A stretch of DNA of 16,463 nucleotides from JAJXWB01 sp047971685 (GTDB lineage Bacteria > Pseudomonadota > Alphaproteobacteria > Rhizobiales > Beijerinckiaceae): the NCBI GenBank assembly GCA_047971685.1, contig JBKDZW010000126.1, forward strand, positions 1 through 16,463. Direction: 5' to 3'. Below the pieces are notes generated by a model, which saw only the letters and a list, made by a program, of their open reading frames with translations, did no database searches and was not told the DNA's origin. A program made the translations under genes and the position numbers. Numbering within the stretch: position 1 is the first letter of the stretch; every line of letters begins with the position of its first letter. Positions 13,332 through 16,463 of the stretch are shown here, piece after piece.

Positions 13332-15275
13332 ATGCGTTTTCCGCCGAGCTTTCTGGATGAGATAAAAGCCCGCCTGCCCATGTCGCAGGTGGCCGGCCGG
13401 CGCGTGCGCCTGAAGAAGGAGGGCCGCGAATGGCGCGGTCTTTCGCCCTTTACCGCTGAAAAGACCCCTTCGTTCTTCGTCAACGACCAGAAGGCGCGCT
13501 TCTTCGATTTTTCCGCTGGCAAGAACGGCAACATATTCGATTTTGTCATGGAGACGGAAGGGGTTAGCTTCCCGGAGGCGGTCGAGCGGCTTGCAGGCGA
13601 CGCCGGCCTCGCCTTGCCGAAGATGACGGCGGAGGAAGAAACGCGCGAAGCGCGCCGGGCCTCGGCTCAGGAGGCGCTGGAACTCGCCGCACGCTGGTTC
13701 GAGACGCAATTGCAGACGCAAAACGGCGCCCGCGCGCGCGGCTATCTCGCCGACCGCGGCCTCGGCCCCGCCTTGCAGAAAGAATTCCGCCTCGGCTTCG
13801 CTCCACCTGAAAAATTCGCGCTCCGCGACTTTCTGGCGAGCAGGGACGTCGACGGCCCCACCATGATCGAGGCGGGCCTGCTGGTCCACGGCGAGGAAAT
13901 CGCCGTGCCCTACGACCGTTTTCGCGAACGCGTCATGTTTCCCATCGCCGACCGCGCGGGAAAAATCATCGCCTTCGGCGGGCGGGCGCTCGAAAAGGAC
14001 GTCAAGGCCAAGTACCTGAATTCCCCGGAGACTTCGCTCTTTCACAAGGGCCATTGTCTTTATAATCACCACCGCGCTCGCGCAGCCGCCCACAAAAGCG
14101 GCCGCGTGATCGCGGTCGAAGGCTATGTCGATGTCATCGCCATGCACATTGCAGGCTTTGCCGAGACCGTCGCCCCGCTCGGCACGGCGATGACGCCGGA
14201 GCAGGTCCAGCTTCTTTGGGGCATGGCGGAAGAGCCGATCCTGTGTTTCGACGGCGATCGCGCAGGCCGCAAGGCCGCCTTCCGGGCGATCGAGACCGCG
14301 CTCCCCTACATAGGCCCCGGCAGATCGCTGCGCTTTGCCTTCCTGCCGGATGGGCAGGATCCCGACGATCTCCTGCGCTCCTCCGGCCGCGCCGCGCTGG
14401 AAGAAGTGATTTCGGACGCCAGACCGCTGGTCGACGTGCTCTGGCAGCGCGAAATGGAGGCCCGCCCCCTCGACACGCCCGAACGCCGCGCGGGCTTCGA
14501 GGCGAGCGCCTTCCAGGCGCTGCAAGCAATCGCCGACGAAAACCTGCGCCGCCATTACCGCGAGGAATTTTCCGACCGTCTCGCTGCCCTGTTCGGCCGC
14601 AACCAGAGGCGGGGCGAAGGCCGCCGCTGGGACTTGCGCCCGAAAAACGGGCCGGACGGCCGGGGGTACGCAGGGGGCGCCTTTGGCGAGCGCTCCGGGA
14701 ATTGGCGCCCGCAGGCAGGCCCCCTGACAGTGAGCCCGGCGCTTGCCCGCTCCAGCCTGTTCGCCGGCGGCCCCAAAGCGATCTCATCACGCGACTCTTT
14801 GATTTTATTATTAATTTGTAATCATCCCAATCTCGCGCTCGAACAGGCCGAGGAATTGGCGGCGTTGGAATTCGCCAACACGGACCTCGCCCGCCTGCGC
14901 GATTTCGTGCTCGGCGCAGCAAGCGCCGGCGAGGCTGCGGCCGACCTGCGCGCCGAAATCGAGGCCTCCGGCCTGCGGCCCGTGCTCGACCGGCTCGACG
15001 CCATGGCCGGTATTTCCACGCTCTGGTCGGTGCGCTCCTCGGCCGATGTATCCGATGCCCGCCACGCCCTCCATCAAGCCTTGGTCTTGCATCGCAGAAC
15101 GAGGGCGTTACATAGGGAGTTGGTCGCTGCGGAAGCCGCCTTGGCGGAAGAAGCAAACGACCGCAATCTCGCGCGATTGCAGGACATACAGGGCCAGCTC
15201 TCCACATTGGACGGCGCCGAGGCGGTCATCGAGGGGTTTGGAACCCCGTCCGGTCGCGCGTCGAAAGATATGTGA
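13332..15275 (+). CDS. dnaG: DNA primase DnaG with degenerate zinc-ribbon domain
   Basis: This 647-residue primase synthesises RNA primers at the replication fork with DnaB helicase. The N-terminal CHC2 zinc-ribbon region is recognisable (GLSPFTAEKTPSF, 36-48), but the four usual ligands Cys, His, Cys and Cys are Ser38, Thr41, Asp59 and Ala62, so zinc binding there is lost. The catalytic core follows, with the Toprim glutamate Glu263 in EGYVDV and Asp307/Asp309 in FDGDRAG. A linker rich in Arg and Gly (about 430-475) precedes the C-terminal helicase-interaction domain. I chose the ATG at 13332 because related primases begin MRFPPSFLDEI. An in-frame GTG at 13308 would add eight residues and sits directly against AGAGAGG. 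Residues 490-498 are encoded by a strikingly AT-rich patch. rpoD follows 396 bp downstream, as in the conserved dnaG-rpoD arrangement. Confidence 0.95.
   Translation: MRFPPSFLDEIKARLPMSQVAGRRVRLKKEGREWRGLSPFTAEKTPSFFVNDQKARFFDFSAGKNGNIFDFVMETEGVSFPEAVERLAGDAGLALPKMTAEEETREARRASAQEALELAARWFETQLQTQNGARARGYLADRGLGPALQKEFRLGFAPPEKFALRDFLASRDVDGPTMIEAGLLVHGEEIAVPYDRFRERVMFPIADRAGKIIAFGGRALEKDVKAKYLNSPETSLFHKGHCLYNHHRARAAAHKSGRVIAVEGYVDVIAMHIAGFAETVAPLGTAMTPEQVQLLWGMAEEPILCFDGDRAGRKAAFRAIETALPYIGPGRSLRFAFLPDGQDPDDLLRSSGRAALEEVISDARPLVDVLWQREMEARPLDTPERRAGFEASAFQALQAIADENLRRHYREEFSDRLAALFGRNQRRGEGRRWDLRPKNGPDGRGYAGGAFGERSGNWRPQAGPLTVSPALARSSLFAGGPKAISSRDSLILLLICNHPNLALEQAEELAALEFANTDLARLRDFVLGAASAGEAAADLRAEIEASGLRPVLDRLDAMAGISTLWSVRSSADVSDARHALHQALVLHRRTRALHRELVAAEAALAEEANDRNLARLQDIQGQLSTLDGAEAVIEGFGTPSGRASKDM
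14795..14825 (+). other. AT-rich patch inside dnaG with three consecutive TTA codons
   Basis: Within an otherwise GC-rich gene, codons 490-497 read TTG ATT TTA TTA TTA ATT TGT AAT, giving LILLLICN. TTA is normally very rare in DNA of this composition, so three in a row are conspicuous. The patch lies at the start of the helicase-interaction domain. It might be a translational pause, an internal promoter or regulatory site ahead of rpoD, or simply chance. I found no good -35/-10 pair with normal spacing. Confidence 0.6.
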
Positions 15276-15380
15276 AACCGGGAAAAACCGGAAAACCGGA
15301 AAAAATATGAGACGCCGCCTTCAGGGCTTTGACTGCCGCGCACAGGATTGGCCACACTATCTGGATTCAGATTTTGCGGC

Positions 15381-15528
15381 GAAATTTCGAGCGCAGCCGC
15401 GCTCTTGAGTAAAATTCGAGCGCATTCGCGCTCTTGAGTGAAATTCGGGCGCATTCGCGCTCTTGAACAAAATTTCGAGCGCATTCGCGCTTTTGGACAA
15501 AATTTTGAGTGCATTCGCGCTCTTGGTT
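15381..15528. repeat. Five tandem ~30-bp hairpin units between dnaG and rpoD
   Basis: Units begin at 15381, 15411, 15440, 15469 and 15499 (29 or 30 bp each). The consensus is an A/T-rich AAAATTTC lead, the palindrome GAGCGC-attc-GCGCTC, and a TTGAGT-like tail. Unit 1 has the loop AGCC, unit 3 has one G change in the left arm, unit 4 has TT replacing CT after the right arm, and unit 5 has GAGTGC on the left, which keeps a G-U pair in RNA. Read on the minus strand each hairpin is followed by GAATTTT or GAAATTTT, a terminator-like layout facing away from rpoD. There are no variable spacers, so this is not a CRISPR array. Confidence 0.92.
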
Positions 15529-15564
15529 AAGAGAGGGTTAGGCGTCGGCCTGCGATTTTCGCGG

Positions 15565-15582
15565 CAAGAGAATCATCTCTTG
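15565..15582. other. 7-bp hairpin in the rpoD leader
   Basis: CAAGAGA (15565-15571) and TCTCTTG (15576-15582) form a perfect stem around an ATCA loop about 90 bases before the rpoD start. It is not followed by a T-tract. It could be an RNA processing or protein-binding element in the dnaG-rpoD junction; the sequence alone does not decide. Confidence 0.5.
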
Positions 15583-15617
15583 GCGAATCGATTGGCGCGC
15601 GACCGCCTGTGGCGCTG

Positions 15618-15639
15618 AGAGGCTGCAACGAAAGCCTCT
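15618..15639. other. Second 7-bp hairpin in the rpoD leader
   Basis: AGAGGCT (15618-15624) pairs with AGCCTCT (15633-15639) around an 8-base loop. It ends 20 bases before the GGAG ribosome binding site of rpoD, so it could influence translation start or message stability. No known riboswitch class was recognised. Confidence 0.5.
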
Positions 15640-15671
15640 GCTGCGCCCTCAGCGGGTTCGGAGTGAACTTG

Positions 15672-16463
15672 ATGGCGAAAAAAGACGAAGAGAAGCCGGA
15701 AGGCGAAGGCGCAGCCGTGGTTGAGACCGCCGACAGCCCCTTGCTCGATCTGAGCGACGCTGCGGTCAAGAAAATGATTAAAGCCGCCAAGAAGCGCGGT
15801 TTTGTGACCTATGCCGAATTGAACGCCGTTCTGCCGTCCGAGGAAGTCTCCTCGGACCAGATCGAGGATGTCTACGCCATGCTCTCGGAGATGGGCATCA
15901 CCGTCACCGAGGACCAGGACGACAACGAAGGCGAAGAAGGCGGCGAGGAAGAAGAAGCCGAAGGCGGCGATCTCGTGGAGGCGAGCCCGCGTCCGGCCGT
16001 TGTCGCCACCCGCTCGTCCGAACCCGCCGACCGCACCGACGATCCCGTGCGCATGTATCTGCGCGAAATGGGCTCGGTCGAACTTCTTTCGCGCGAGGGC
16101 GAAATCGCCATCGCCAAGCGCATCGAGGCCGGCCGCGAGACCATGATCGCGGGCTTGTGCGAGAGCCCGCTCACCTTCCAGGCCAGCATCATCTGGCGCG
16201 ACGAACTGAACGAGGCGAAGATCCTCCTGCGCGAGATCATCGATCTCGAGGCGACCTATGCCGGCCCCGAGGCCAAGCAGGCGCCCGTCGTCGTGCGCAC
16301 GGAAGAAGACAACGGCAAGCCGCAGGAAGAGCAGCGCAACGGCCGCCGCCAGATGGGCCGCGACGACGACGACATCACCAATGTCGGCGGCGAAACCCGC
16401 TCCGAAGAGGACGACGAGGAAGAGGTCGAGGTCAACCTGTCGCTGGCCGCCATGGAAGCGGAA
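15672..16463 (+). CDS. rpoD: RNA polymerase primary sigma factor RpoD, N-terminal part (runs off the window)
   Basis: Only the first 264 codons are present, open to the last base. The protein is the housekeeping sigma-70 factor that directs core RNA polymerase to -35/-10 promoters. Region 1.1 is visible at about residues 22-88 (LSDAAVKKMIKAAKKRGFVT, DQIEDVYAMLSEMGI). A highly acidic linker follows (about 89-110), then region 1.2 with DDPVRMYLREMGSVELLSRE near 121-140. The segment after about residue 195 is the start of the long non-conserved region between 1.2 and 2, with another acidic run (EEDDEEEVEVN). The start ATG at 15672 has GGAG eight bases upstream. The gene was found by direct translation. 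It follows dnaG across a repeat-containing gap, the usual macromolecular-synthesis order. Confidence 0.95.
   Translation, partial: MAKKDEEKPEGEGAAVVETADSPLLDLSDAAVKKMIKAAKKRGFVTYAELNAVLPSEEVSSDQIEDVYAMLSEMGITVTEDQDDNEGEEGGEEEEAEGGDLVEASPRPAVVATRSSEPADRTDDPVRMYLREMGSVELLSREGEIAIAKRIEAGRETMIAGLCESPLTFQASIIWRDELNEAKILLREIIDLEATYAGPEAKQAPVVVRTEEDNGKPQEEQRNGRRQMGRDDDDITNVGGETRSEEDDEEEVEVNLSLAAMEAE

Larger units (their letters stand above)
15276..15671. other. dnaG-rpoD intergenic region
   Basis: These 396 bases hold no convincing gene. Directly after dnaG is a purine-rich stretch with three short AACCGG-type repeats (15276-15305). A 33-codon frame starting at 15307 runs into the repeat array and lacks support. 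A TTGACT (15329-15334) has no correctly spaced -10; the nearest AT-rich box, CTATCT (15357), is 22 bases away. The five-unit hairpin array (15381-15528) and two further hairpins follow. GGAG (15660-15663), eight bases before the rpoD ATG, is the ribosome binding site. No dnaG terminator facing plus-strand transcription was seen, so readthrough into rpoD is possible. Confidence 0.6.

Noticed and set aside
13185..14555. 456-codon minus-strand frame across dnaG
   Set aside because: It is antisense to the conserved primase core and has no domain of its own.
15329..15362. rpoD promoter with TTGACT and CTATCT boxes
   Set aside because: The 22-base spacing is too long for a sigma-70 promoter, and no better -10 lies at 16-18 bases.
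15381..15528. Possible CRISPR array
   Set aside because: Units are directly adjacent ~30-bp palindromes with no unique spacers, and no cas gene is present.

Overview
The window is GC-rich DNA from an alphaproteobacterium, most likely a member of the Hyphomicrobiales (Rhizobiales). This rests on gene content and protein style: a squalene-hopene cyclase with its hopanoid phosphorylase, a dnaG-rpoD pair whose primase lacks the usual zinc ligands, an L25/Ctc protein next to peptidyl-tRNA hydrolase, and palindromic intergenic repeats resembling those I remember from this order. A narrower placement (for example a methylotrophic Beijerinckiaceae or Methylocystaceae relative) is a guess.

Layout. 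(1) 160-2852, minus strand: hopanoid genes shc (hpnF) and hpnG, translationally coupled. A 3 x 30-bp palindromic array follows hpnG. (2) 2853-3398: a 546-bp divergent intergenic region that ends in a degenerate ~19-bp tandem repeat abutting the next ribosome binding site. (3) 3399-8064, plus strand: three overlapping genes. They encode a GltD-like FAD/NAD(P) oxidoreductase with a C-terminal two-cluster ferredoxin domain, then the alpha (gamma-alpha fused) and beta subunits of a 2-oxoacid:ferredoxin oxidoreductase. This looks like a self-contained NAD(P)-linked 2-oxoacid oxidoreductase and is the most distinctive metabolic system here. (4) 8189-10816, plus strand: a cysteine-free carboxymuconolactone-decarboxylase-family protein, a DUF1932/6-phosphogluconate-dehydrogenase-like protein and an SMP-30/gluconolactonase protein. 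A 3 x 57-bp hairpin array and a second inverted repeat lie between the first two, and the second repeat carries a start codon. (5) 10877-13215, minus strand: pth, rplY and panB. rplY has a plausible promoter upstream and an intrinsic terminator downstream. (6) 13332-16463, plus strand: dnaG and the 5' part of rpoD. They are separated by 396 bp that hold a 5 x ~30-bp hairpin array and two further hairpins.

Functionally, the window mixes housekeeping genes (primase, primary sigma factor, L25, Pth, PanB) with accessory metabolism (hopanoid side-chain synthesis, 2-oxoacid oxidation, small dehydrogenase and lactonase enzymes). No insertion sequence, phage gene, tRNA, rRNA or CRISPR array was seen. 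The most unusual non-coding signal is the density of different tandem palindromic arrays: four separate families in 16 kb, each in an intergenic gap.
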